From contig JAOZOL010000158.1 in assembly GCA_029933295.1 (NCBI GenBank), positions 1-5,958 of the forward strand: a stretch of DNA of 5,958 nucleotides, given 5' to 3'. Position numbers and translations under genes: made by a program. The stretch comes from Desulfobacterales bacterium (GTDB lineage: Bacteria > Desulfobacterota > Desulfobacteria > Desulfobacterales > Desulfosalsimonadaceae). Positions 1 to 5,958 of the stretch are shown piece by piece (position 1 is the stretch's first letter; every line of letters starts with the position of its first letter). The notes below the pieces were generated by a model, which worked only from the letters and a program-made list of their open reading frames with translations, ran no database searches and had not been told where the DNA came from.

Positions 1-575
1 CAACGGTCATCGGCCAGTATCATAATACCTATATTCTATGCGAGGGGGATGGGGCCTTAATTGTTGTGGATCAGCATGCCGCCCATGAACGGATCGTTTA
101 TGAACGCCTCAAAACAGATAGGCAGTCAAACCATACCCCTGCAACCCAGAGACTTATGCTTCCTGAAACTTTTGAACTGGGGTATAGTGAATCCGACATC
201 ATAGGGCAAATGCTGCCGGATCTGAATTCTTTGGGCCTTGAAATTGAACATTTCGGGGGCAACACCTTTGTGGTCAAATCAGTCCCGGTCCTGATCTCGG
301 ATCGGGAAATCAAGCCCATGATCCTTGAAATTGCGGAAGCGATGATGGCTTTCGGTTACTCACCCGGCCTTGAGGAAGCCCTTGACCAGTGCCGGATTCT
401 CATGGCCTGCCATGGAGCCATACGGGCCCGCCAGGCCCTTTCAGTCAAGGAAATGAAAGAGCTGTTGATCCAGCTGGATCTTTGCGAAAATCCATTCCAC
501 TGCCCCCACGGCAGACCGACCTTTATTCAATGGCCTGTAAAATCCCTGGAAAAAAGTTTTAAGCGAACACTGTGA
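1..575 (+). CDS. mutL: DNA mismatch repair protein MutL, C-terminal part (5' end outside window)
   Basis: MutL couples mismatch recognition by MutS to strand removal; in most bacteria without MutH it is itself the nicking endonuclease. The frame is open from base 3, giving 190 residues that begin inside the C-terminal domain with a typical GQYHNTYIL stretch; the GTG at 66 is therefore an internal Val codon, not a start. The metal-binding endonuclease motif DQHA-x2-E-x4-E is intact at fragment residues 23-34 (bases 69-104). The other conserved C-terminal motifs are also present: ACHGAIR (bases 405-425) and CPHGRP (bases 501-518). QRLMLP (bases 147-164) fits the beta-clamp-binding motif of MutL. 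The protein ends normally after SFKRTL. From family knowledge, these motifs predict a nicking-competent MutL, unlike the E. coli protein. The N-terminal GHKL ATPase domain must lie upstream of the window. The coding sequence is more GC-rich than the next gene (50-63% in two sampled 60-base lines). Confidence 0.97.
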   Translation, partial: TVIGQYHNTYILCEGDGALIVVDQHAAHERIVYERLKTDRQSNHTPATQRLMLPETFELGYSESDIIGQMLPDLNSLGLEIEHFGGNTFVVKSVPVLISDREIKPMILEIAEAMMAFGYSPGLEEALDQCRILMACHGAIRARQALSVKEMKELLIQLDLCENPFHCPHGRPTFIQWPVKSLEKSFKRTL

Positions 576-585
576 CGACTCAGGT

Positions 586-632
586 TTGACTTTTTTACCT
601 GTATTGCAAAAAAAGTCTTGACTTTTTTACCT
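586..632 (+). repeat. 15-bp perfect direct repeat in the mutL-ATPase gap
   Basis: TTGACTTTTTTACCT occurs at 586-600 and again at 618-632, start-to-start distance 32 bp, which is about three helical turns. Between the copies lies AAAAAAGTC (609-617), the reverse complement of the GACTTTTTT core of each copy. It can therefore pair with the upstream copy (588-596) or the downstream copy (620-628), but not both. The second copy carries the likely -35 box of the downstream gene. Same-face spacing suggests paired protein binding sites; a simple duplication of a promoter segment is the alternative. Confidence 0.75.
609..628 (+). other. AT-rich inverted repeat ending in a T tract; weak terminator candidate for mutL
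   Basis: AAAAAAGTC (609-617) and GACTTTTTT (620-628) are perfect 9-base complements around a 2-base TT centre. A hairpin would need to open one or two base pairs for its loop. The T run on the 3' side resembles an A-rich/U-rich bidirectional terminator, but the stem has few G-C pairs and overlaps the presumed promoter of the next gene. The left arm can alternatively pair with 588-596. Termination of mutL transcripts here is possible but not demonstrated. Confidence 0.35.
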
Positions 633-645
633 TATCGGGTAAATT
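618..645 (+). promoter_or_regulatory. Probable sigma70-type promoter of the DUF4143 ATPase gene
   Basis: TTGACT (618-623, five of six consensus bases) is followed after 16 bp by TAAATT (640-645, four of six). Transcription from such a -10 would begin around 651-653, exactly at the ATG at 652. No convincing Shine-Dalgarno sequence precedes that ATG, so the arrangement fits a leaderless or nearly leaderless mRNA. The -10 matches only moderately and the promoter is predicted by eye. Confidence 0.5.
626..643 (+). promoter_or_regulatory. Palindromic operator candidate in the ATPase promoter
   Basis: TTTACC-ttatcg-GGTAAA is a perfect 6-bp inverted repeat with a 6-bp spacer. It lies across the -35/-10 spacer and into the predicted -10 box, the classic position for a repressor site. 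Its left arm is part of the second copy of the 15-bp direct repeat, so a TTTACC half-site also occurs alone in the first copy. No regulator gene is recognisable in the window, although the ATPase itself contains a winged-helix-like segment and could conceivably autoregulate. Confidence 0.45.
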
Positions 646-651
646 GGTCGC

Positions 652-1851
652 ATGATAACCAGGCATATCGAAAAAATCTTAACAAGCGATGATTATGGCC
701 GTCAAATGCGCTTTCTTGCCGGGCCGCGCCAAACAGGAAAAACAACAATCACACAAAAACTTGTCGCAAAAGAGCTGTATTTTAATTGGGATATAAAAAC
801 TGTAAAAGACCATTACCGGAATGACCCCTATTTTTTTGAGACAAATATCTATGACACACCGGGAAAACCATGGGTCGCCCATGATGAAATCCACAAGATG
901 CCCAAATGGAAAAATATATTAAAGGATTATTTTGACAAGTTTGAGGGGCAGGCCCGTTTTATAATATCAGGAAGTGCCCGCCTGGACCTGTTCAGAAAAT
1001 CCGGTGACTCGCTGGCAGGACGCTACTTTCTCTTTAAACTCTATCCCCTTACCCTTTCGGAAGCCGTTGGCGCAACTCCCATATTGCCGGATGCAAGTAT
1101 CAACGCATTGGATTTTATCGATAAACAATTTTCCAGGTTAACATATCATCAGGATGCGTTGGAGCAGCTGCTTGCCTTTAGCGGGTTCCCGGAACCTTTT
1201 TTAAAGGCGAACACCCGTTTTTACAATCGATGGAGCAATGCGTTAATCGACCGTCTGATCCGTGAAGATGTAAGGGATTTAACGAGAATCATCGAATTGC
1301 AAAATATTGAGACACTTGCCGGTTTATTGCCCCAAAGAATCGGCTCCCCGTTTTCGTTAAATTCAGTCCGCGAAGAAATGTCGGTAAGCTATAATGCGGT
1401 AAAAAATGCGGTCGCAGCCGCAGAGCTGGTTTATATGATTTTTATGGTCCCTCCTTATTCAAAGAAAATTTCGCGCACCTTAAAGAAAGAAAAAAAGTGT
1501 TATTTTTTTAATTGGATGCTGGCCGCTGATGAAGCGGCCAGATTTGAAAACTATGTGGCAATTGAACTAACATCATTAACCGAGTTCTGGAATGACAGTG
1601 GGACCGGAACATATCGTTTATTTTTTATCCGTACCAAGGATGGCAAGGAAAGTGATTTTCTGATTACACAAAATTCCAATCCCTGGTGTTTATTTGAAGT
1701 AAAATTAAAAGACGGGCCCATTGAAAAACATCACTATAAACACGCCGGCCATCTTGGCGGTATTCCCATTGTTGTGTTGTGTAAAGAGAATAAAGTTTTA
1801 AAAAAAGGGGATAATAACTCTTTCCGGGTTTCCGCCAGCAGATTTTTTTAG
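652..1851 (+). CDS. AAA_14/DUF4143-type ATPase with PD-(D/E)XK-like C-terminus
   Basis: This 399-aa protein belongs to the widespread AAA_14-DUF4143 ATPases (COG1373-like), whose cellular role is not established. Domain order is visible. The Walker A GPRQTGKT is at residues 24-31, Walker B VAHDEI at 75-80, and a sensor-like ISGSAR at 105-110 is followed by LAGR (121-124) and the family's PLTLSEA (132-138). A helical, winged-helix-like region lies at about 233-268. A C-terminal restriction-endonuclease-like core shows ESDF (333-336) and EVK (349-351), the acidic and E-x-K residues of PD-(D/E)XK folds; whether it cuts DNA is unknown. The start at 652 is well supported: an in-frame stop lies at 640-642, and the next Met (19) would remove the conserved N-terminal helix. 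No good ribosome-binding site precedes it. Some stretches are only 32-33% GC (lines 781 and 1621), lower than in mutL, suggesting acquisition. Length is typical, with no frameshift, so the gene appears intact. Confidence 0.93.
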   Translation: MITRHIEKILTSDDYGRQMRFLAGPRQTGKTTITQKLVAKELYFNWDIKTVKDHYRNDPYFFETNIYDTPGKPWVAHDEIHKMPKWKNILKDYFDKFEGQARFIISGSARLDLFRKSGDSLAGRYFLFKLYPLTLSEAVGATPILPDASINALDFIDKQFSRLTYHQDALEQLLAFSGFPEPFLKANTRFYNRWSNALIDRLIREDVRDLTRIIELQNIETLAGLLPQRIGSPFSLNSVREEMSVSYNAVKNAVAAAELVYMIFMVPPYSKKISRTLKKEKKCYFFNWMLAADEAARFENYVAIELTSLTEFWNDSGTGTYRLFFIRTKDGKESDFLITQNSNPWCLFEVKLKDGPIEKHHYKHAGHLGGIPIVVLCKENKVLKKGDNNSFRVSASRFF

Positions 1852-1918
1852 GAACAAAGGTATACTGACAGCATATCAAGTGACTGAAAAACGTTGATTT
1901 TTTAAAAGGTTAACTCAT

Positions 1919-3391
1919 ATGAAACGAATCTGGATTGCAACCATAGGCTTCATACTGCTGTTTGCGCTGCTGATGGCGGTTCGTATGGATATTTGCGCAC
2001 TTCTTTTTTCAAAAGAGCAGCCTGCCGGCCACATCGCATCGGAAACGCTTCATGAGACAGATACCTGGAAGAATCTTTTTTTAAAAGACCAAAAAATCGG
2101 TTATGCCCATTCTGTTCTCTCAAAACAAAATACCGGCTACCGAATGGATGAAACCCTTTTTATGACAATAAATGTCATGGGATTTTCACAGGAAATCAAG
2201 ATGACCACAACTGCTGACTTAAAACCTGATCTGACCCTTTTGTCATTTGATTTTAACCTTAATTCCGGCAGGTTCGCCTTTACCGCAGCCGGTAAACTGA
2301 CAACCGAAAATATTTTAGAAATTGAAACAAACATTTCCGGCTCTCCACAAAAAATGGAAATTAAACTGGAGCATCCGGCCCATCTCACCGGCGGTATCTT
2401 GAATGCCGCAGCCAGAGAGTTTAAACACACAGGGAAAAAACAGTTTACTTATTATATATTTGATCCTGCCACCATGAGCCAGGAGCCGGTTATCGTAAAA
2501 ATCATCGGTGATGAAAAAATCATCCATAGGGGACATGTGACGAAGACGACCAAACTGACCATACATTTTAAAGGAGCTGAGCAATCCGCATGGATGGATG
2601 AAAACGAAGAGATCATTAAAGAAACAGGCCTGTTGGGATTAACCCTTGTAAAAACAAGCAAAAAAGACGCCCTGTCCGGAGTTTCCGGCACACGGCTTCA
2701 AGATATTACCGAAATCGCTTCAGTGCCCGCCAATTTTAAAATAAAAACCCCACGCAGGGCCGCTTATTTAAAAATCAAACTTGGCGGCATCAATACGGAT
2801 AACCTTTATTTAAACGGCGGCAGACAGGTATTGGATAAAAACATACTGACCATCACGCGGGAAACATTGACAGACTTTACCAAAACCGTTGCTCCTGCTG
2901 ATTCTGATGAATTAACACCTTTTTTAGAACCAGAACCGTTTATCCAGTCCGACCATCCGGACATTTCAAAACGTGCGCAAACCATTATATCAACAGATGA
3001 TCCTTCTTTTAAAAAAGGCAAAAAACTGGTTGACTGGGTTTTTAAAAATATCGAAAAGCGCCCGGTTCTTTCCATTCCGGACGCTCTCTCAACCTTAAAC
3101 AATCGCATAGGGGACTGTAATGAACACGCGGTTCTTCTTGCGGCCCTGGCACGGTCTGCCGGGATTCCGGCAAAAATTGAATCCGGCCTGGTCTATTTAC
3201 GGGGCCGGTTTTATTATCATGCCTGGAACCTGCTGTATGTCGGCAAGTGGATCACGGCGGATGCGGTATTCGGGCAGATGCCGGCTGACGCGACTCATAT
3301 CCGGTTTGCCAGCGGCAATCCGGAATCACAGCTTGATCTGATCCCGGTGATTGACAAGGTAAAGATTGAAGTAGTTGATGCAGGATATTAA
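1919..3391 (+). CDS. Membrane-anchored transglutaminase-like protein
   Basis: This 490-aa protein has an N-terminal hydrophobic segment (about 4-21) after Lys-Arg, most likely an uncleaved signal anchor with the rest in the periplasm; no lipobox or clear signal-peptidase site is seen. Residues 45-320 form a beta-rich region without a recognised function, opening with a W-x-n-GYAHS-type stretch (50-65) seen in other transglutaminase-like proteins. The transglutaminase core is at about 365-465, with an intact catalytic triad: Cys400 in GDCNEHA, His434 in YHAWN, and Asp448 in TADAVFGQ, followed by DATHIRF. Bacterial members of this superfamily may be peptidases, amidases or crosslinking enzymes, so the reaction is unknown. 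The start is supported by AAAAGG at 1904-1909, nine bases before the ATG. The gene ends 2 bases before the ABC ATPase ATG, so the product probably works with that transporter. Confidence 0.92.
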   Translation: MKRIWIATIGFILLFALLMAVRMDICALLFSKEQPAGHIASETLHETDTWKNLFLKDQKIGYAHSVLSKQNTGYRMDETLFMTINVMGFSQEIKMTTTADLKPDLTLLSFDFNLNSGRFAFTAAGKLTTENILEIETNISGSPQKMEIKLEHPAHLTGGILNAAAREFKHTGKKQFTYYIFDPATMSQEPVIVKIIGDEKIIHRGHVTKTTKLTIHFKGAEQSAWMDENEEIIKETGLLGLTLVKTSKKDALSGVSGTRLQDITEIASVPANFKIKTPRRAAYLKIKLGGINTDNLYLNGGRQVLDKNILTITRETLTDFTKTVAPADSDELTPFLEPEPFIQSDHPDISKRAQTIISTDDPSFKKGKKLVDWVFKNIEKRPVLSIPDALSTLNNRIGDCNEHAVLLAALARSAGIPAKIESGLVYLRGRFYYHAWNLLYVGKWITADAVFGQMPADATHIRFASGNPESQLDLIPVIDKVKIEVVDAGY

Positions 3392-3393
3392 TC

Positions 3394-4146
3394 ATGATTA
3401 AAACAAAAAATTTAACCAAGCGATACGGAAAAACCCTGGCAGTGGATTCCCTGAACCTGCATGTTCAAAAAGGAACGATTTTCGGATTTATCGGGCCTAA
3501 CGGCGCCGGAAAAACCACCACCATTAAAATGCTGGGCGGACTTATCGAAGCGGATGCCGGCGCTGTCTTTATCCGGGGAACGGACATCAAAACAGCACCG
3601 GAGAATGCCAAACGAATCATCGGATTTATTCCGGACAGACCTTACCTCTATGAAAAACTCACCGGCATGGAGTTTTTAAAGTTTACGGCAGACCTTTACG
3701 GGGTGGATGAGTCTGCATTTTCAGGTAAAGCGAAAAATGTGCTGGAATTATTTTCTTTAATTGACTGGAAAGATGAACTCATCGAAGCATATTCACACGG
3801 CATGAGACAGCGGCTGATCATGGCCGCAGCCATCCTGCATGACCCGGAAATCATCATTGTTGATGAACCCATGGTCGGCCTTGACCCGGCAGGCATTAAA
3901 ATGGTGAAAAAACTATTTCGACAACTTGCAGACACGGGCGTTACTTTTTTCATCTCCACCCATACCTTGAGCATGGCCCAGGATTTATGCGATTATATCG
4001 GCATCATCCATCGAGGCAAGCTCATAGCCACAGGGACTTTAGATGATTTAAAAACCCAGGCTCAGGCACGTTCCGGTGATCTTGAAGCCGTATTTTTAAA
4101 ACTCACCAGGGAAAATTCGTTTAGCGAAAGATATCATAGTGTTTAG
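3394..4146 (+). CDS. ABC transporter ATP-binding protein (ABC-2/CcmA type)
   Basis: This is the 250-aa nucleotide-binding subunit that powers the permease encoded next to it, on the cytoplasmic face of the membrane. Walker A GPNGAGKT is at residues 34-41, the signature is a divergent SHGMRQR (134-140) in place of LSGGQ, Walker B is IIIVDEP (153-159), the D-loop GLDP is at 162-165 and the switch His is His190 in STH. The Q-loop region reads GFIPDRPYLYEKLTG (77-91) without the usual Gln, as is common in this exporter subgroup. The C-terminus (GDLEAVFLKLT) is typical of the subgroup. The start ATG follows the previous stop by 2 bases, and its AGGA Shine-Dalgarno (3382-3385) lies inside the end of the transglutaminase gene, indicating translational coupling. 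Substrate is not predictable from this subunit. Confidence 0.96.
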   Translation: MIKTKNLTKRYGKTLAVDSLNLHVQKGTIFGFIGPNGAGKTTTIKMLGGLIEADAGAVFIRGTDIKTAPENAKRIIGFIPDRPYLYEKLTGMEFLKFTADLYGVDESAFSGKAKNVLELFSLIDWKDELIEAYSHGMRQRLIMAAAILHDPEIIIVDEPMVGLDPAGIKMVKKLFRQLADTGVTFFISTHTLSMAQDLCDYIGIIHRGKLIATGTLDDLKTQAQARSGDLEAVFLKLTRENSFSERYHSV

Positions 4147-4157
4147 GGAGCATCTTC

Positions 4158-5843
4158 ATGAATGATATTCTCACCCTACTGCGGCCCCGCTTCTTGTCGT
4201 TTAAAAATTCAAAAGGGGACGGCCTTACCCGCATCATAGTACTCGGCATCATCGGTGTGATTTTCTGGGGCGGGCTGTTCGCCGTGTCCCTTCGGCTTCT
4301 GACGTATTTCCAGAGCATAGAGGAACTCGGCAATATTCTGGCATGGAAACTGCTTTCCATGGTGCTGGTGATTTATTTTTCCCTGCTGGTATTTTCCAGT
4401 ATCCTGACCGCTCTGTCCAAATTATACATCAGCAAGGATCTGATGCTGGTCCACGTTATGCCGGTGGCTGGATATAAGATTTTTTTTGCACGATGGATTG
4501 AAAGCGCCATAGACAGTTCATGGACAATCATCATATTCACGCTGCCGGTACTCATCTCATACGGCATTATATACAAAGCCGGCCCTTTTTTTTATATCCT
4601 GATTGCCCTTGTCCTGTTACTGCTGTCTCTGATCGCATCGATCATCAGTGCCGTGCTGGTCATGGTGACGGTAATTATTGTTCCCCCAGGGCGGATGAAA
4701 AGTATCTTTGTTTTTTTAGGCCTGCTTTTGTTTCTCCTGCTTTATCTGGCATTTCGGGTGATCAGACCGGAACGGCTGGTGGACCCGGAAGCATTTGCGA
4801 CATTTCTAAGTTACTTAAAAATTATGGAAACCCCGTCTTCTCCGTTTTTACCCTCCACATGGGCGTTTGATGCCATACAGGCAAGCCTGATGAGCATAAC
4901 CGGTGCCATGTTTTTAAACCTCTCCCTGCTGCTGGCCGGCGCAGGTGCCATGATTTTTCTATCCATCCTCATTGCTGACGCCATCTACGTCAAGGGGGTA
5001 TCCAAAAGCCAGACTGCGAGAAAAACACTCCGAAAACCAAAACCAGGCAAAAACCCGCGTGTTTTAGCGTTTCTGCCACGTCCGGTGCAGGCGTATGTCA
5101 TCAAGGAGATCAAAACATTTTTCCGTGACCAGACCCAGTGGTCCCAGATATTTCTGATTCTGGCATTGATTATTATCTATATCTATAACTTCAAGGTACT
5201 CCCCCTGGATCGGTCTCCCATTAAAACCATATACCTTCAAAATATCCTGGCGTTTTTAAATATGGGACTGGCTGCTTTTGTACTGACTGCGGTGGCCGGC
5301 AGATTTGCCTACCCCGCCGTCAGCCTTGAAGGGGAATCCTTCTGGCTGGTTACGTCATCACCGGTTAAACTAAAAACATTCTTATGGATAAAATATTTTA
5401 TTTATTTTATCCCCCTGCTGCTGTTAACCGAAGTACTCATTGTTGTAACAAACATTCTCCTTGCAGTGTCCCCGTTTCTGATGTGGCTTTCAATCATTAC
5501 GATTTTATTTATCGCTCCTGCGGTGGTATCGTTAGGAATCGGTCTTGGGGCCGCTTACCCGGACTTTAATTCCGAAAATGCGGCCCAGGCTATCACCAGC
5601 TTTGGCGGACTTATTTTTATGATGCTGGCAGCAGTTTATATTACCGGCATCATCGTCCTTGAAGCTGGGCCCGTATACCGAATTTTTATGGCCGGCGTCC
5701 ATAAACAATCCATTCCCCTGACGGGTTGGGTGTGGATCGCGGGGTCTTTTCTGCTGGCAGCTGCAATCAGCATCCTGACAATGATCTATGCGATGAGGTT
5801 CGGGGAGAAACATCTGGCCGATCTGACGCTTGCGAGGAAATGA
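4158..5843 (+). CDS. Large polytopic ABC permease (ABC-2-like, putative exporter)
   Basis: This 561-aa integral inner-membrane protein is the presumed channel subunit for the preceding ATPase. Reading hydrophobicity by eye gives about twelve membrane segments: near 26-48, 65-88, 119-138, a long one or pair at 143-175, 181-199, 248-273, 328-343, 364-381, 405-433, 436-465, 481-500 and 520-545. A basic cytoplasmic loop (about 278-315, rich in Lys/Arg/Pro) separates two membrane halves and is followed by VIKEIKTFFRDQTQW, a stretch typical of ABC-2-like permeases. SLEGESFWLVTSSP (389-402) is a recognisable motif of large putative ABC exporters (I recall Pfam ABC_tran_2, from memory). The size is about twice a simple six-helix ABC-2 permease, so the two halves may be fused. 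GGGAG (4146-4150) overlaps the stop of the ATPase gene and lies 7 bases before this ATG, supporting the start and coupling. The substrate is unknown. Confidence 0.9.
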   Translation: MNDILTLLRPRFLSFKNSKGDGLTRIIVLGIIGVIFWGGLFAVSLRLLTYFQSIEELGNILAWKLLSMVLVIYFSLLVFSSILTALSKLYISKDLMLVHVMPVAGYKIFFARWIESAIDSSWTIIIFTLPVLISYGIIYKAGPFFYILIALVLLLLSLIASIISAVLVMVTVIIVPPGRMKSIFVFLGLLLFLLLYLAFRVIRPERLVDPEAFATFLSYLKIMETPSSPFLPSTWAFDAIQASLMSITGAMFLNLSLLLAGAGAMIFLSILIADAIYVKGVSKSQTARKTLRKPKPGKNPRVLAFLPRPVQAYVIKEIKTFFRDQTQWSQIFLILALIIIYIYNFKVLPLDRSPIKTIYLQNILAFLNMGLAAFVLTAVAGRFAYPAVSLEGESFWLVTSSPVKLKTFLWIKYFIYFIPLLLLTEVLIVVTNILLAVSPFLMWLSIITILFIAPAVVSLGIGLGAAYPDFNSENAAQAITSFGGLIFMMLAAVYITGIIVLEAGPVYRIFMAGVHKQSIPLTGWVWIAGSFLLAAAISILTMIYAMRFGEKHLADLTLARK

Positions 5844-5865
5844 AGAGGCGGTAAAACAGGTTACA

Positions 5866-5890
5866 TTTTTATTCCGTTGATGAATAAAAA
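5866..5890. repeat. Perfect AT-rich palindrome after the ABC operon
   Basis: TTTTTATTC (5866-5874) and GAATAAAAA (5882-5890) form a perfect 9-bp inverted repeat with a 7-base loop, 22 bases after the permease stop codon. The position suits the end of the operon. The stem has a single G-C pair and no T tract follows it, so it is not a convincing intrinsic terminator; it could stabilise the 3' end or bind a protein. Confidence 0.5.
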
Positions 5891-5907
5891 ACCAATCTTA
5901 CCCCCCT

Positions 5908-5943
5908 CGTAGGGCGAATTAGCGAAGCGTAATCCGCCGTATG
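5908..5943. repeat. REP-like palindromic intergenic repeat
   Basis: Arms GGCGAATTA (5913-5921) and TAATCCGCC (5930-5938) are complementary except at one position (A5917 opposite C5934). The centre GCGAAGCG contains a GCGAAGC mini-hairpin, a sequence known to fold unusually stably. Flanking GTAG and GTATG complete a unit that I recognise from memory as a common dispersed element of proteobacterial genomes, usually with a perfect GGCGGATTA arm; the mismatch here is thus probably a single substitution in the left arm. Such elements are usually non-coding and lie between genes. It may continue or be followed by more copies beyond the window. Confidence 0.7.
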
Positions 5944-5958
5944 TGATTAGGAAATAGT

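Noticed and set aside
66..68. GTG as the start of a 169-aa gene
   Set aside because: The frame is open to base 3 and the upstream residues match the conserved MutL sequence before DQHA, so this GTG is an internal valine codon.
1843..1849. T7 run at the end of the ATPase gene as an intrinsic terminator
   Set aside because: No stable GC-rich hairpin precedes it, and it lies within the last codons.
1894..1922. TTGATT with a downstream ATATGA as a promoter for the transglutaminase gene
   Set aside because: Transcription would begin inside the coding sequence and lose the good AAAAGG ribosome-binding site, so the match is probably chance. I see no convincing promoter in 1852-1918.
2806..3108. 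100-aa minus-strand reading frame inside the transglutaminase gene
   Set aside because: The + frame here leads directly into the transglutaminase core with its catalytic residues; the antisense frame has no support.
4520..4870. 116-aa + strand reading frame overlapping the permease in another frame
   Set aside because: It is fully contained in the permease gene, is Pro/His/Cys-rich as out-of-frame translations often are, and has no ribosome-binding site or domain.
5532..5813. 93-aa minus-strand reading frame inside the permease gene
   Set aside because: It lies entirely antisense to a confidently coding, hydrophobic permease and its translation shows no recognisable motif; it is a shadow frame.
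1..5958. CRISPR array, tRNA, rRNA or insertion sequence
   Set aside because: No regularly spaced repeat array, no cloverleaf or rRNA-like segment and no transposase frame were seen; the only repeats are those listed.

Overview
The window is ordinary-looking bacterial chromosome with five protein-coding genes, all on the + strand and covering most of its length. The MutL type (endonuclease motif present, beta-clamp-binding motif present), the moderate GC content with many TTA/AAA codons, and the transglutaminase plus large ABC permease are compatible with a Desulfobacterota (sulfate-reducing, Desulfobacter-like) genome. That placement is an inference from gene style, not proven by the sequence.

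Layout: (1) bases 1-575 are the 3' end of mutL, cut by the window edge, encoding the C-terminal dimerisation/endonuclease domain. (2) Bases 576-651 are a short AT-rich gap with a 15-bp direct repeat, overlapping inverted repeats and a probable promoter that would start transcription at or next to the ATG of the following gene. (3) Bases 652-1851 encode a 399-aa AAA_14/DUF4143-type ATPase, noticeably more AT-rich in places than mutL and so possibly an acquired accessory gene. (4) Bases 1919-5843 hold a tight three-gene set: a membrane-anchored transglutaminase-like protein with an intact Cys-His-Asp triad, an ABC ATPase starting 2 bases after it, and a 561-aa polytopic ABC permease starting 11 bases after that. 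(5) The tail (5844-5958) has no gene but contains a perfect AT-rich palindrome and a REP-like palindromic repeat of a type scattered through many proteobacterial genomes.

How the genes work together: the last three genes are almost certainly co-transcribed and translationally coupled, and the ATPase and permease should form one ABC-2-type transporter. The transglutaminase-like enzyme, predicted to face the periplasm, probably acts on something handled by that transporter, but no substrate can be read from the sequence. The ATPase gene between mutL and this operon appears to be an independent unit with its own promoter. The best candidates for something undescribed are the repeat/palindrome promoter of the ATPase gene and the transglutaminase-ABC operon.
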